Source: Methylococcales bacterium
Lineage (GTDB): Bacteria; Pseudomonadota; Gammaproteobacteria; Methylococcales; Methylomonadaceae
DNA: 64,000 nt
Assembly (NCBI GenBank): GCA_028707085.1
Contig: JAQTUW010000012.1
Span: 1-64,000, forward strand
Reading direction: 5' to 3'
Under the pieces are notes generated by a model, which saw only the letters and a program-made list of their open reading frames with translations, was not told the DNA's origin and did no database searches. Below, one piece after another: positions 1 to 8,591 of the stretch. The position numbers and the translations under genes were made by a program. The first letter of the stretch is position 1; the number at the start of each line of letters is the position of its first letter.

Positions 1-472
1 TTTAACGAGGCGACGGAAACGTCAGCTCTTGTGTAGAAGTATTGGGACAGCGCCATTCAGCTGGAGTGTGAACAGGGCTCTATCTTAAACTCAGTCATAA
101 TTTGTCTGGACAATGGGGTCCACTTTAGGCCAATAACCAACATGATAAGTAGCAGGCTTTAACAGGGTTACGCGATCATCATCTTGACGAACTGCTTTTA
201 TTGGTCAGGATAGCCAAGGAAGTCCAAGCATTCAAAAGTTTTAACGCCTACAGCCACGTAGTGGAACTGACGGTAAACGTTTGCAGGCAGACGAGGGTTG
301 GCTGAAAAACCAAAGTCAGTCCCCGCAGAAAAAGCCGGACAAAAGCGCCAGAATGAGCTGGCCGTAAAATCGTCAGCACAGCCAAGGGTGGGCACGGTTT
401 TGTGCTTACGCGGTCAAACTGTTCCCCAGCGACAATCTCAACTGACAACACCTGATCTTTGCCGAACATCCT
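1..472. other. Gene-poor left edge
   Basis: No convincing gene is visible. Short open frames on both strands have no recognisable motif or ribosome binding site. A stretch near 110-130 (GTCTGGACAATGGGGTCC) reminds me of insertion-sequence ends, but no transposase is seen next to it. The right edge, 446-472, continues the reading frame of the nuclease gene that follows, so part of this DNA is probably the decayed 5' end of that gene. Confidence 0.4.
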
Positions 473-1336
473 TTGCTGCTGAAGGATTTCTTAAATGCCC
501 TGTTCCCTTTACCGGATGACGGCCAGATCATTGATCTGAGCTATCTGCCGCCGGAACAAATTCTGATTGTGCCACCGGAAAACCGCCGTGGTATCGTGGA
601 TGTTAAATGCACTGATCAGCAAGGCCGGGTGTTTATTGTCGAAATGCAAATGTACTGGACACCCTCGTTTTTCAACCGGATGCTGTTCAACGCCAGCCAA
701 GCCTTTGTCATGCAATTTGATCCGGGTGAAGAATACAAACTGTTGCAACCCGTTTATGCCTTGGGCATCATCAACGCCATTTTCGAGCAAAGCGACGACT
801 GGTATCATCATTACAAAATCGTCAATATCGAAAAAACGCATCGCACCATAGAGGGCTTGCAGTTTGTGTTCATTGAATTACCCAAGTTCAAAGCAGAAAC
901 CAGCACAGCCAAAAAGGTTAGGGCGTTGTGGCTGCGATTTTTAAAAGAAATAAAAGGCGAACTTGAACCCGCAGCCGAATTGTCGGACTATCCGCCGATT
1001 AAGGAAGCCTTAACCATCAGCAAAGAAGCCGCCTTTACCCGCGCGGAATTGGTTGCCTATCAAGCGGTGATGATGGCGATCAGTAATGAAAAATCCATCG
1101 TCACGGATTCCATTGAGTTGGGGATTGAGAAAGGCATTGAGATTGGTCGGGAAAAAGGGATAGAGATCGGTCGGCAGGCTGGGCGCGAAGAGGGTCGCCA
1201 AGACGAGAAACTGGCGATAGCCGGAAATCTGCTGTCTGTGCTGGACGATAACGCCATTGCCAATATCACCGGGCTTCCGCTGGAAATGGTTCAAAGCCTC
1301 AGAGGCGAAGCCTTGCCTCGATCCGATGAACCCTGA
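473..1336 (+). CDS. Rpn/PD-(D/E)XK nuclease family protein, 5'-truncated
   Basis: Resembles the Rpn (recombination-promoting nuclease) / PD-(D/E)XK 'putative transposase' family. A nuclease core is visible with Asp43 in GIVDVKC and a Glu57-x-Gln59 pair in VEMQM. The C-terminus has the usual low-complexity run of GIEKGIEIGREKG type (about residues 215-245) followed by a short helical tail. The only start here is TTG at 473. Family members normally begin about 15-20 residues earlier with a DPxFKxIF-like segment. The frame upstream still encodes LIFAEHP but meets TGA at 443-445, so the true N-terminus has been lost by mutation or frameshift. Probably a pseudogene. Family assignment is firm, activity doubtful. 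Confidence 0.7.
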   Translation: MLLKDFLNALFPLPDDGQIIDLSYLPPEQILIVPPENRRGIVDVKCTDQQGRVFIVEMQMYWTPSFFNRMLFNASQAFVMQFDPGEEYKLLQPVYALGIINAIFEQSDDWYHHYKIVNIEKTHRTIEGLQFVFIELPKFKAETSTAKKVRALWLRFLKEIKGELEPAAELSDYPPIKEALTISKEAAFTRAELVAYQAVMMAISNEKSIVTDSIELGIEKGIEIGREKGIEIGRQAGREEGRQDEKLAIAGNLLSVLDDNAIANITGLPLEMVQSLRGEALPRSDEP

Positions 1337-1352
1337 GCGTTTTAAGGGGGGA

Positions 1353-1430
1353 GTTCTGTCGAACCTGAGCGGCCCCGTCCATCCTTCGACATGGGCCCTT
1401 CTGAGCGAAGTTGAAGGGCTCAGGACGAAC
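1353..1430. repeat. Dispersed intergenic inverted repeat
   Basis: Imperfect inverted repeat just after the nuclease gene. The outer arms are GTTCtgtcgaaCCTGAGC (1353-1370) and GCTCAGGACGAAC (1418-1430). Inside is a second hairpin, GCCCTTC (1395-1401) with GAAGGGC (1413-1419). The CTGAGC/GAAGGGCTCAGG wording resembles a common dispersed intergenic repeat of proteobacterial genomes. It lacks a T-tract, so it is not a standard terminator. Confidence 0.5.
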
Positions 1431-1551
1431 GGTTAGGCCTGGTATGTGGCTCTCGCCTTAAGTGGGTAGCCTCAAAATCAATGCCATGCTTGATTTTATT
1501 AGCCGCACTTTTTTCTGGGTCATATTCAAAGCTCATTGTTAAAAATATAGT

Positions 1552-1571
1552 ATAATTAGTATACTAATTAT
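1552..1571. repeat. Perfect 20-bp AT palindrome
   Basis: ATAATTAGTA followed by TACTAATTAT reads identically on both strands. It lies in an AT-rich gap about 210 bp from the ATG of the small remnant at 1577-1783. It could be an operator for a dimeric regulator or a leftover recombination site. No regulator gene is adjacent. Confidence 0.55.
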
Positions 1572-1576
1572 GCTTT

Positions 1577-1783
1577 TTATACATTTTTTTCAGATGTTGG
1601 GTGGAAAATTGATCGCATTACGTGATGTATGATCTCCAATATCGTGGTTGAGCAGGCCCGATTTTTTGAGATGGGGTGCTGGTATGGAAGGGGGCTTGTG
1701 GGTGTTTGGGAGCATTCCCGCTGATGGGTTTCGCTACGCTCTGCATTGACGCTATCAGGTAACTGGATTTGTATCGTCTGCAT
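1577..1783 (-). pseudogene. Remnant of a small gene with intact translation start
   Basis: On the minus strand an ATG at 1783 follows a strong AGGAGG ribosome binding site (reverse of cctcc at 1791-1795). The first dozen codons, MQTIQIQLPDSV, look like the N-terminus of a small antitoxin-like or ribbon-helix-helix-like protein. The frame then runs into sequence (about 1715-1747) containing GATGGGTTTCGCTACGCTC, which resembles a dispersed repeat, and coding character disappears. I read this as a gene truncated by a repeat. The family of the original protein is unknown. Confidence 0.3.
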
Positions 1784-1927
1784 GGTTATTCCTCCATTTG
1801 TTGAAGGCATGGTCATAATGGCGCTGTTCAAGCGGTAAATCATTCGCTAGGCGCCAGCGGATCGCAAGGCAAGGCGTGTTCACGCGCTATCCTTGCTAAA
1901 AGCATTCTCATTACGTTCAAGAGCAGA

Positions 1928-1943
1928 TGGCGCGAAAGCGCCA
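1928..1943 (-). terminator. Possible end-of-operon hairpin after iscA
   Basis: TGGCGC, loop GAAA, GCGCCA forms a six-pair stem two bases beyond the iscA stop codon. No T-run follows on the minus strand, so it may stabilise the mRNA 3' end or act as a weak terminator rather than a classical Rho-independent one. Confidence 0.4.
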
Positions 1944-1945
1944 CT

Positions 1946-2269
1946 TCAGACCGTGAAACTTTCTCCGCAGCCGCAGGCGCCCTTGACGTTGGGATTGTTG
2001 AACCTGAAAGCTTCGCTGAAACCTTCCCGGGCATAATCCAGTTCAATGCCGTCAAGTTTGTTCAGATCGTCCGGCTTGATCAGCAGCTTGACATTGTGCT
2101 GTTCGAAGATGATATCGTCGGCGTTGATTTCATCGGCAAAATCCAGCACATAGGCATAACCCGAACAGCCGGACTGCTTGACGCCCAGCCGCAGGCCGAC
2201 GCCGTTACCGCGTTTTTCAAGTTGTTTGCCAATCTGTCTGGCGGCGTTTTCGGTAATGGTTACGCTCAT
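1946..2269 (-). CDS. iscA: Iron-sulfur cluster assembly protein IscA
   Basis: A-type iron-sulfur carrier that receives or delivers clusters or iron during Fe-S assembly in the cytoplasm. The 107-residue length is standard. The three conserved cysteines are present: Cys35 in KQSGCSGYAY and the C-terminal pair Cys99 and Cys101 in GACGCGESF. It is the last gene of an iscR-iscS-iscA operon and starts 14 bp after iscS. In E. coli iscU lies between iscS and iscA; here it is absent, so the scaffold protein must come from elsewhere. ErpA-type paralogues are possible, but the linkage to iscR and iscS favours IscA. Confidence 0.93.
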   Translation of the reverse strand: MSVTITENAARQIGKQLEKRGNGVGLRLGVKQSGCSGYAYVLDFADEINADDIIFEQHNVKLLIKPDDLNKLDGIELDYAREGFSEAFRFNNPNVKGACGCGESFTV

Positions 2270-2283
2270 TTTTTAAACCTCGT

Positions 2284-3381
2284 TCAGTGTATAGCCAGCA
2301 GTGTTTTCATGACACTGACAAATTGATCGACTTCCTGTTCGGTATTGTCCTTGCCCAGGCTGATGCGGATTGCGCTTCCGGCCAATGCCGGTTCGACAGC
2401 CATTGCCGCCAGCACCGGACTGCTCTCCGGGGAGGATGCCGCGCAGGCGGAACCGCTGGACACCGCAATGTCGCGGCGGTCAAGCTGCATCAGCAGCATT
2501 TCGCCCTTGACGCCGGCGATGCCGAATTGCAGCGTATTGGGCAACCGCTCCGTCTGCCGGGCAAAAATCACTACGCCCGGCATGGCAAGCAGTTGCTGTT
2601 CCAGCCTTTCCCTGAGCGCCCGCATGCCGGCATTGCGCTGCTGAAATTCGCTATTCGCCAGTTCCGCAGCCTTGCCGAAACCGACGATCGCCGCCACATT
2701 TTCAGTGCCGGCTCGGTAACCCTGTTCCTGGGAGCCGCCATGAATTAGCGTCTTAAGCGGAAAATCACGGCTGCGAACCAGCGCCCCGCAACCTTTGGGG
2801 CCGTAAATCTTGTGGCTGGACAGGCTCATCAGTTGCACGCCAAGCTTGCGGAAGGATAGCGATATCTTGCCAAGCGCCTGTACGGCGTCAGTGTGCAATA
2901 TGACACCGCGCCCTGCCAGATGTTCCGCGACAGTAGCCACATCCTGTAGGGCGCCGGTTTCGTTGTTGGCCAGCATCAGCGATACGAAGTCGCCGGCCCG
3001 GAAGCCGAACTGCTCCAGACATTGCGGGTCAAGCCGGCCGCTGGTCGTCACCGGCAGCACGGTCAAAGGCATTTGCCGGGCTTTGGCGTTTTCGGCGACG
3101 GAAGGATGCTCGATGGCGGAGATGAACAGACCCGCATCGCCGGCATTGGCCAGCGCCTGGGCGTTGGCCTCGGTTCCGCCGCTGGTAAAGACGATTTGCC
3201 CGGGCTCGGCGTCCACCAGCGCCGCCAGTTGTTCGCGGGCGGTATCGATTGCAGTGCGGGCTATTCTGGCAAACCGGTACAGACTGGAAGGGTTGCCGTA
3301 TACATTTTTCAGGTACGGCAGCATGGCTTCCAGAACCCGCCCATCCATGGGGGTGGTGGCGTTATGGTCGAAATACAACAT
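2284..3381 (-). CDS. iscS: Cysteine desulfurase (IscS/NifS family)
   Basis: PLP-dependent enzyme that removes sulfur from L-cysteine and supplies it as persulfide for Fe-S cluster assembly. Visible features are the class V aminotransferase fold, the PLP lysine Lys191 in SLSSHKIYGPKG, the RAGTEN motif near residue 224, and the active-site Cys313 in SSGSACAAS, which sits on the mobile loop. At 365 residues it is shorter than E. coli IscS (404), closer to compact NifS-like forms. It starts directly after the iscR stop with no spacer, so the two are co-transcribed and translationally linked. Confidence 0.92.
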   Translation of the reverse strand: MLYFDHNATTPMDGRVLEAMLPYLKNVYGNPSSLYRFARIARTAIDTAREQLAALVDAEPGQIVFTSGGTEANAQALANAGDAGLFISAIEHPSVAENAKARQMPLTVLPVTTSGRLDPQCLEQFGFRAGDFVSLMLANNETGALQDVATVAEHLAGRGVILHTDAVQALGKISLSFRKLGVQLMSLSSHKIYGPKGCGALVRSRDFPLKTLIHGGSQEQGYRAGTENVAAIVGFGKAAELANSEFQQRNAGMRALRERLEQQLLAMPGVVIFARQTERLPNTLQFGIAGVKGEMLLMQLDRRDIAVSSGSACAASSPESSPVLAAMAVEPALAGSAIRISLGKDNTEQEVDQFVSVMKTLLAIH

Positions 3382-3867
3382 TTATGCGGATAATCTGTCC
3401 GGTCTGGTCGGCAATTCGATCACCTTTTCCACCAGTTCACCCTGGCGTTTGGCAACCTCGCTGACCAGTTCCCGTTCCAGCAACTGACCCAGGCTGATTT
3501 GCTTGAGGTAATCGCGTATCTGTTCGCTTAAGCCCATCCACAGGTCGTGAGTCAGACAGGGTTGATCATTCTGACAGTTGGACTTGCCGCCGCATTTTGT
3601 CGAGTCAACAGGTTCGTCCACAGCTTCGATAATCTCGGCGATATTAATATCCCGGGCGTTTTTGCTCAGGGTATAGCCGCCGCCAGGGCCGCGTACGCCC
3701 TTCACCATGCCGGCCTTGCGCAAACGCGCGAACAACTGTTCCAGATAAGACAGGGAGATGGTTTGTCGGGTGGCTATGTCTGTCAGTGTAACCGGCCTGC
3801 TCTGACTGTGAAACGCCAGATCAAGCATTGCAGTCACAGCATAGCGTCCTTTAGTCGTAAGCCGCAT
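3382..3867 (-). CDS. iscR: Fe-S cluster-sensing regulator IscR (Rrf2 family)
   Basis: Rrf2-type winged-helix repressor that senses cellular Fe-S status through a [2Fe-2S] cluster and controls its own operon. The N-terminal recognition helix region is typical ([17 protein letters not shown], then [16 protein letters not shown]). Cluster ligands fall exactly where E. coli IscR has them: Cys92, Cys98, Cys104 and His107. The 161-residue length matches the family. It is the first gene of the operon and is preceded by a promoter overlapping an IscR-type site. Confidence 0.96.
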   Translation of the reverse strand: MRLTTKGRYAVTAMLDLAFHSQSRPVTLTDIATRQTISLSYLEQLFARLRKAGMVKGVRGPGGGYTLSKNARDINIAEIIEAVDEPVDSTKCGGKSNCQNDQPCLTHDLWMGLSEQIRDYLKQISLGQLLERELVSEVAKRQGELVEKVIELPTRPDRLSA

Positions 3868-3905
3868 GGATTGCCTCCTAAATTAACCTGATGGAATGAG
3901 GGGGA

Positions 3906-3934
3906 ACTATAAATAAACCTAGTAAAATGGTCAA
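3906..3934 (-). promoter_or_regulatory. iscR promoter with overlapping IscR-type site
   Basis: On the minus strand TTGACC (3934-3929), a 17-bp spacer and TATAGT (3911-3906) form a good sigma-70 promoter, 39 bp before the iscR ATG. The segment TTGACCATTTTACTAGG closely resembles the E. coli iscR promoter, where an IscR type-1 site overlaps the -35 element. Autorepression by holo-IscR is the natural reading. Confidence 0.7.
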
Positions 3935-3977
3935 GTATTATTCGCCGCTCAGGGAAAAGACGCAAGGTATTGCGCTA

Positions 3978-4745
3978 TCAGGCGTTATGATTTTGCGCAA
4001 AGCGCAGTATGCCTCTGAGGATGTCCAGTTCCTTGGTGTCCAGATGGCAGCGGTTAAAAACGCGCCGCAAGCGCCGCAGGATGGATCGGGAACGTTCCGG
4101 ATGCAAAAAGCCTATGTCGGCCAGGGTTTGCTGTAAATGGCCGTAAAACGCTTCCATTTGTTCGGCCGTCGCCAGCGGGACTTCGTTCAGGTCGCCCACC
4201 CGGCTGACCGGCTGCAGGTCGGTGGCGACAAACAGCTCGTAACACACTACCTGCACGGCGGCGGCCAGATTCAGCGAACTGTATTCGCTGTTACAGGGAA
4301 TCCGCAACAGATAATGGCACAAGTCCAGTTCGTGATTTTTTAACCCGGAGTTTTCTCTGCCGAAGACCAGGGCGATATCCGGTTTCCGCCCGGCCTCCAT
4401 GCCGGAGGAAGCATTGTTGGCCGGTTCGGCGGCGCCGACCCATTTTTCTGCGCATTCCCGCGCCGTCAACGCCGGCCAGCTTATGGTTCTGTCCCGGGCG
4501 CTGGCGCCCAGTACGATCCGGCAATCGGCTATGGCCTGCCGCAGGTCGGGAAACACCTGCGCCGACCTGAGCAGGTCATCGGCTCCGGATGCTCTGGCTG
4601 TTGCATCGGCATGTGGAAAAAACCGAGGTTCGACCAGGCGCAATTGATCCATCTGCATGTTTTTCATCGCCCGCGCCACGGCGCCGATATTGCCCGGGTG
4701 CGAGGTTTCGACCAGAATCACTTTGAAATTCGATAGCAAGTCCAC
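3978..4745 (-). CDS. trmJ: tRNA (cytidine/uridine-2'-O-)-methyltransferase TrmJ
   Basis: SPOUT-class methyltransferase that 2'-O-methylates tRNA nucleotide 32. The three family motifs are present: ETSHPGNIGAVARAMKNM (residues 13-30), FGRENSGL (128-135) and PCNSEYSSLNL (150-160), which form the knotted SAM-binding site. The C-terminal helical extension is also present. Length 255 is usual for the family. It is divergent from suhB across an 83-bp gap, an arrangement also found near isc genes in other gammaproteobacteria, which supports the call. Confidence 0.93.
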   Translation of the reverse strand: MDLLSNFKVILVETSHPGNIGAVARAMKNMQMDQLRLVEPRFFPHADATARASGADDLLRSAQVFPDLRQAIADCRIVLGASARDRTISWPALTARECAEKWVGAAEPANNASSGMEAGRKPDIALVFGRENSGLKNHELDLCHYLLRIPCNSEYSSLNLAAAVQVVCYELFVATDLQPVSRVGDLNEVPLATAEQMEAFYGHLQQTLADIGFLHPERSRSILRRLRRVFNRCHLDTKELDILRGILRFAQNHNA

Positions 4746-4828
4746 TACTCAGTTATAAAAAATCGGCAATTTTAGCAAAATTTTTGGTATCCTAGCCTGC
4801 TTTTTACCAAGCGCTACCAATTCCAGAC

Positions 4829-5623
4829 ATGCATCCGATGCTTAACATTGCCGTCCGCGCAGCGCGGAACGCCGGCGACCTGATTCAACGCGCTTCCCTG
4901 AATATCGAGAAACTGACTATCGATCAAAAAGGCCGTAACGACTACGCCTCGGAAGTCGATCGCATGGCGGAGCAGGAAATCATCAAGCAGATACGCAATG
5001 CTTTTCCAGATCACGCCATTCTCGCCGAAGAAACCGGCGAACATCGGGGCAACGACTACATGTGGGTCGTCGATCCGCTGGACGGCACCACCAATTTCCT
5101 GCACGGCTTTCCGCAATACGCGGTTTCCATCGCCCTCAAGCATAAAAACAAACTGGAGCTGGGCGTGATTTACGATCCCGGCCGCGATGAGCTTTTTACC
5201 GCCGAACGCGGCGGCGGCGCCATGCTGAACAACCGGCGGATACGGGTCAGCAAACAGAACAGCATGCGCGGGGCGTTGATAGGCACCGGCTTTCCGTTTA
5301 AATCCATGGAAAATATCGAACCTTATCTGGGCATGTTCCGCGCTGTTTGCGCCGATTCGGCCGGCATTCGCCGGGCCGGCGCCGCGGCGCTGGATGTGGC
5401 GTATGTAGCCTGCGGCCGTCTGGACGCCTATTGGGAAATCGGCGTCAAGGAATGGGATATTGCCGCCGGCGTGCTGATGGTGCAGGAAGCGGGCGGCGTC
5501 GCCACCGACTTTTCATTCAACGACAAGTATTTGCAGTCCGGCAATGTCATTGTCGGCAATCCCAGGATGCACCAGTTGATGTATCACGCCATCGAACCGC
5601 ATGTGCCGGCGCATTTGAAATAG
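4829..5623 (+). CDS. suhB: Inositol-1-monophosphatase / SuhB
   Basis: Mg2+-dependent inositol monophosphatase family enzyme. In E. coli SuhB also joins rRNA antitermination complexes. Metal-binding residues are visible as Glu67 in AEETGEH, Asp82 and Asp85 in VDPLDGTTNF, and Asp210 in EWDIAAG. Length 264 fits. An alternative start, Met4, is possible. It is divergent from trmJ. Whether this copy acts mainly in ribosome biogenesis or as a phosphatase cannot be told from sequence. Confidence 0.93.
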   Translation: MHPMLNIAVRAARNAGDLIQRASLNIEKLTIDQKGRNDYASEVDRMAEQEIIKQIRNAFPDHAILAEETGEHRGNDYMWVVDPLDGTTNFLHGFPQYAVSIALKHKNKLELGVIYDPGRDELFTAERGGGAMLNNRRIRVSKQNSMRGALIGTGFPFKSMENIEPYLGMFRAVCADSAGIRRAGAAALDVAYVACGRLDAYWEIGVKEWDIAAGVLMVQEAGGVATDFSFNDKYLQSGNVIVGNPRMHQLMYHAIEPHVPAHLK

Positions 5624-5755
5624 ACGGGATAAGCCCAAAAACCGCGAAGGATCGTCTTGCAGAATAAATCTGCCGGGAGGTTTTTCGCTATTGGCGATTG
5701 TGACGGGGCGGTTTTTTCTTTTATACTTAGCGGCTAATCAAACCAAGAGGCCACC

Positions 5756-6664
5756 ATGGAAAAACCCTTTATTCTGCATATGCTGACAACAGCCAAAAAT
5801 TTAAGTCCATTCGATGTCAATATGGCGATGGACGCGGGCTGGATTTCGGCAGTACCATACATTAATGTTGAGCCCAGTGAAGTAAGGGGTCTGGTACAGG
5901 ACGCCATTTTTTCGCGCAGCCCCAAAGGCTTGCTGCGTACCGCCATCTTTATTGGCGGCCGGGAAACCAAACAGGCCATGGATATGTTGAAAACAGCCAA
6001 AAACTCCATGGTGCCGCCGTTTGAAGTCTCGGTTTTCGCCGATCCAAGCGGCGCATTCACTACTGCGGCCGGCATGGTCGCCGCAGTCGAAAAAGAATTG
6101 TCAGACAAATTCCACACCACGCTGGCCGGCAAGAATATACTGGCTTTAGGCGGTACCGGCCCGGTCGGACAGGCTGCGGCAGTCATCGCCGCCCAGGCGG
6201 GAGCCAATGTCCGCATCATCGGCCGGCAACTGGATCGGGCGGAACGGACGGCCGAATTGTGTAACGAAGAATTTGGCGACGGTAAAATCGCCATTACCGC
6301 CGGCGCTGATGCCGACAAGGCTGAATACATCAAAACCGCCGATGTGGTTTTCGCCACCGGCGCGGCCGGAATCGAACTGCTGAGCGCGGAACTGATAGCC
6401 ACTGCCGCGCAATTGAAAGTGGCGGCCGACGTCAACGCCGTACCGCCTGCCGGCATCGCCGGCGTGGACGCCTTCGACAACGGCAAGCCGTTGGCCGGTT
6501 CCATCAGCGGCGCGGTCGGCCTGGGCGCGCTGGCGATAGGCAATATTAAATATCAGGCGCAAAGCCGTCTGTTGAAAAGAATGCTGGAAAGCGATGTACC
6601 GCTGTTCCTGCATTTCGAACACGCTTTTGAAGTTGCTCGTGAATTCATTAAATCGACTCATTAG
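5756..6664 (+). CDS. mtdB: Methylene-tetrahydromethanopterin dehydrogenase, first paralogue
   Basis: Oxidises methylene-H4MPT to methenyl-H4MPT with NAD(P)+ in the formaldehyde oxidation pathway of methylotrophs. The N-terminal substrate domain contains SPFDVNMAMDAGW and VPPFEVSVFADPSG. The Rossmann domain begins at LALGGTGPVGQAAA (about residue 130), and VNAVPPAGIAG follows near 227. Length 302 is standard. ATG at 5756 follows AAGAGGCCACC, a good ribosome binding site. A second, clearly related gene starts 49 bp downstream, a tandem duplication. Which paralogue carries the main flux, and whether cofactor preference differs, cannot be read from sequence. Confidence 0.9.
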   Translation: MEKPFILHMLTTAKNLSPFDVNMAMDAGWISAVPYINVEPSEVRGLVQDAIFSRSPKGLLRTAIFIGGRETKQAMDMLKTAKNSMVPPFEVSVFADPSGAFTTAAGMVAAVEKELSDKFHTTLAGKNILALGGTGPVGQAAAVIAAQAGANVRIIGRQLDRAERTAELCNEEFGDGKIAITAGADADKAEYIKTADVVFATGAAGIELLSAELIATAAQLKVAADVNAVPPAGIAGVDAFDNGKPLAGSISGAVGLGALAIGNIKYQAQSRLLKRMLESDVPLFLHFEHAFEVAREFIKSTH

Positions 6665-6713
6665 CAGCCTTTTCAAGCCACGGAAGATTCCTACTGTCGA
6701 GGCCAGGGTAAAA

Positions 6714-7619
6714 ATGTCAAAACGCAGCATACTTCACATGTTCGACCCCATGCCGAACAATAGTCCGTTTGACATCAACATGGCTCTGGACGCCGGTTTT
6801 GACGTGCTGATGCCTTATTCCAACGTCAAACTGGAAAGCATCCACAACCTGACCCAGGACGTGATTTTCTCGCGCAGCCCGTCCGGCGTTAAAAAAACGG
6901 CGATTTTTATCGGCGGCCGGGACATGGGGCTGGCCATAGACATGCTGCAAGCCTGTAAGCCGGCCATGGTGCCGCCGTTCGAGGTCTCGGTATTCGCCGA
7001 TCCTAGCGGCGCCTACACCACGGCTGCTGCGCTGGTGGCCTGCGTGGAAAACGCCCTGCGGAAAAATCATGGCCTGGAATTGAAGGATTGCAAGGCCCTG
7101 GTATTCGGCGGCACCGGCCCGGTCGGCATCGCCACCGGCGTCATCGCCTCGCTGCATGGCGCAAACACCTGTCTGGTGGATCATCTGACCCTGGACAACG
7201 CCAGCGATGTGGCCAAGCAGTACAACCGCCGCTTCGGTTGCCATCTGACCGGCGCCGTGGCGCATAATGACGAGGAAAAAACCGCATTGCTGGCCGACGC
7301 CGATATCGTGTTCTGCACAGCCAAAGCCGGCATCAGGGTTCTGAGCGCCGCCGTGCTGGAGAAGGCGGCCAACCTGAAGGTCGCCGGCGACGTCAACGCC
7401 GTGCCGCCCGCCGGGATCGAAGGCATAGGCTTCAAGGATGCCGGCGCGCCGCTGCTTCACGCCACCCAGGCGCCGAATGCGGTCGGAGTCGGCGCGCTGG
7501 CAGTAGGCAATGTCAAATATAAATTGCAGCAGGAGCTGTTAAAGTCGTTACTGGAAACCAAAACTCCGCTGTACATCGATTTTCGGGATGCTTTCGAGAA
7601 GGCGCGGACATTGGTCTGA
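6714..7619 (+). CDS. mtdB: Methylene-tetrahydromethanopterin dehydrogenase, second paralogue
   Basis: Same family and reaction as the preceding gene. It retains SPFDINMALDAGF, VPPFEVSVFADPSG, the dinucleotide-binding FGGTGPVGIATG and VNAVPPAGIEG. I chose ATG at 6714, where the protein begins MSKRSILHMFDP as family members do and a GAGG-type site lies just upstream; the longer frame from 6594 overlaps the first gene and adds unrelated residues. The two copies differ most in the nucleotide-binding half after the glycine motif, for example IIGRQLDRAER in copy one against LVDHLTLDNAS here. That hints at different NAD/NADP use. Confidence 0.9.
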   Translation: MSKRSILHMFDPMPNNSPFDINMALDAGFDVLMPYSNVKLESIHNLTQDVIFSRSPSGVKKTAIFIGGRDMGLAIDMLQACKPAMVPPFEVSVFADPSGAYTTAAALVACVENALRKNHGLELKDCKALVFGGTGPVGIATGVIASLHGANTCLVDHLTLDNASDVAKQYNRRFGCHLTGAVAHNDEEKTALLADADIVFCTAKAGIRVLSAAVLEKAANLKVAGDVNAVPPAGIEGIGFKDAGAPLLHATQAPNAVGVGALAVGNVKYKLQQELLKSLLETKTPLYIDFRDAFEKARTLV

Positions 7620-7661
7620 GGCGGGGCGGCGCCGGAACATGTCGCCCGGCATATTGGCGCG

Positions 7662-8591
7662 ATGATGAACGGTTCCGCAAGCATGTTCCGGCTTCGACGC
7701 CTTGTAGCCGATTTATCAATTCATTGCGGGCCAAATGGTCGTGGACTCTGTCGGGTTTTCATCGAAACGATGAAAGCCTGGATTGAGCATCGTGGAGCGA
7801 GCAAAGGTGCGGCGTTAGCGTTTTATACCTTATTTTCGATGACGCCGATTTTGATGCTAGTCATCGCGGTCGCAGGCTATTTCTTCGGAGAAAACGCCGC
7901 TCAAGGTCAAATCATGGCCCAAGTTAGTGGTCTGGTCGGGCCGAATGGCGCACAGACTATCCAAGCTTTACTGGCCGCATCTCGAGACGCCAATGCCGGC
8001 ATTGTGGCGTCAGTCATTGCCATCCTGTTGTTGGTCATAGGAGCAACCAGTGTTTTTTCAGAGTTAAAAAGTAGTCTGGATGAAATCTGGGGACGCGGGC
8101 AAACCTCGCAGTCGCCAGTTGGCGGACTCATCAAAACCCGTTTGCTATCGTTCCTGCTGATCCTGATTTTGGCCTTGCTTTTAGTGGCTTCTCTAATGGC
8201 AAACGCTGTTTTTAGTGTGCTCGAAAATTACGCTGTCGGCATTTGGAGTCGTTTTGCGGAATTATTTTCACTGCTGTCCTCGCTTTTTTCCTACGGGGTG
8301 ATCGCTTGCTTGTTTGCCGTAATCTATAAAATGTTACCCGCCATGCCGCCATCCTGGGGCGATGTCTGGATCGGCGCCGCGTTCACCGCGCTATTTTTCA
8401 GTTTGGGGAAATACGCTATTGGTCTTTACCTGAGCAAAAGCGCCATTGCCTCAAGCTTTGGTGCGGCAGGTTCGCTGATCGCTTTGTTATTATGGATTTA
8501 CTATTCCGCCCAGATATTCTTCCTGGGCGCCGAGTTTACACGTCAGTACGCATTGTGGCTGGGCAGTCTTCAACATCTTAAAAAGTCTTGA
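7662..8591 (+). CDS. YihY/BrkB family inner-membrane protein
   Basis: Polytopic membrane protein of the YihY/virulence factor BrkB family (formerly misnamed ribonuclease BN). The family signature follows the first helix: GAALAFYTLFSMTPILMLVIAV near residue 48. About six hydrophobic segments are visible, and the conserved ELKSSLDEIWG sits near 128. Function is not established for the family. The start is uncertain: ATG at 7662 or 7665 gives an unusually basic tail, and ATG at 7770 (MKAWIEHRG) may be too short. It lies 42 bp after the second mtdB but shows no clear functional link. Confidence 0.82.
   Translation: MMNGSASMFRLRRLVADLSIHCGPNGRGLCRVFIETMKAWIEHRGASKGAALAFYTLFSMTPILMLVIAVAGYFFGENAAQGQIMAQVSGLVGPNGAQTIQALLAASRDANAGIVASVIAILLLVIGATSVFSELKSSLDEIWGRGQTSQSPVGGLIKTRLLSFLLILILALLLVASLMANAVFSVLENYAVGIWSRFAELFSLLSSLFSYGVIACLFAVIYKMLPAMPPSWGDVWIGAAFTALFFSLGKYAIGLYLSKSAIASSFGAAGSLIALLLWIYYSAQIFFLGAEFTRQYALWLGSLQHLKKS

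Noticed and set aside
5637-5721. Terminator between suhB and mtdB from AAAAACCGC and GCGGTTTTTT
   Set aside because: The arms are over 60 bases apart with no compact stem, so it does not fold like a Rho-independent terminator.
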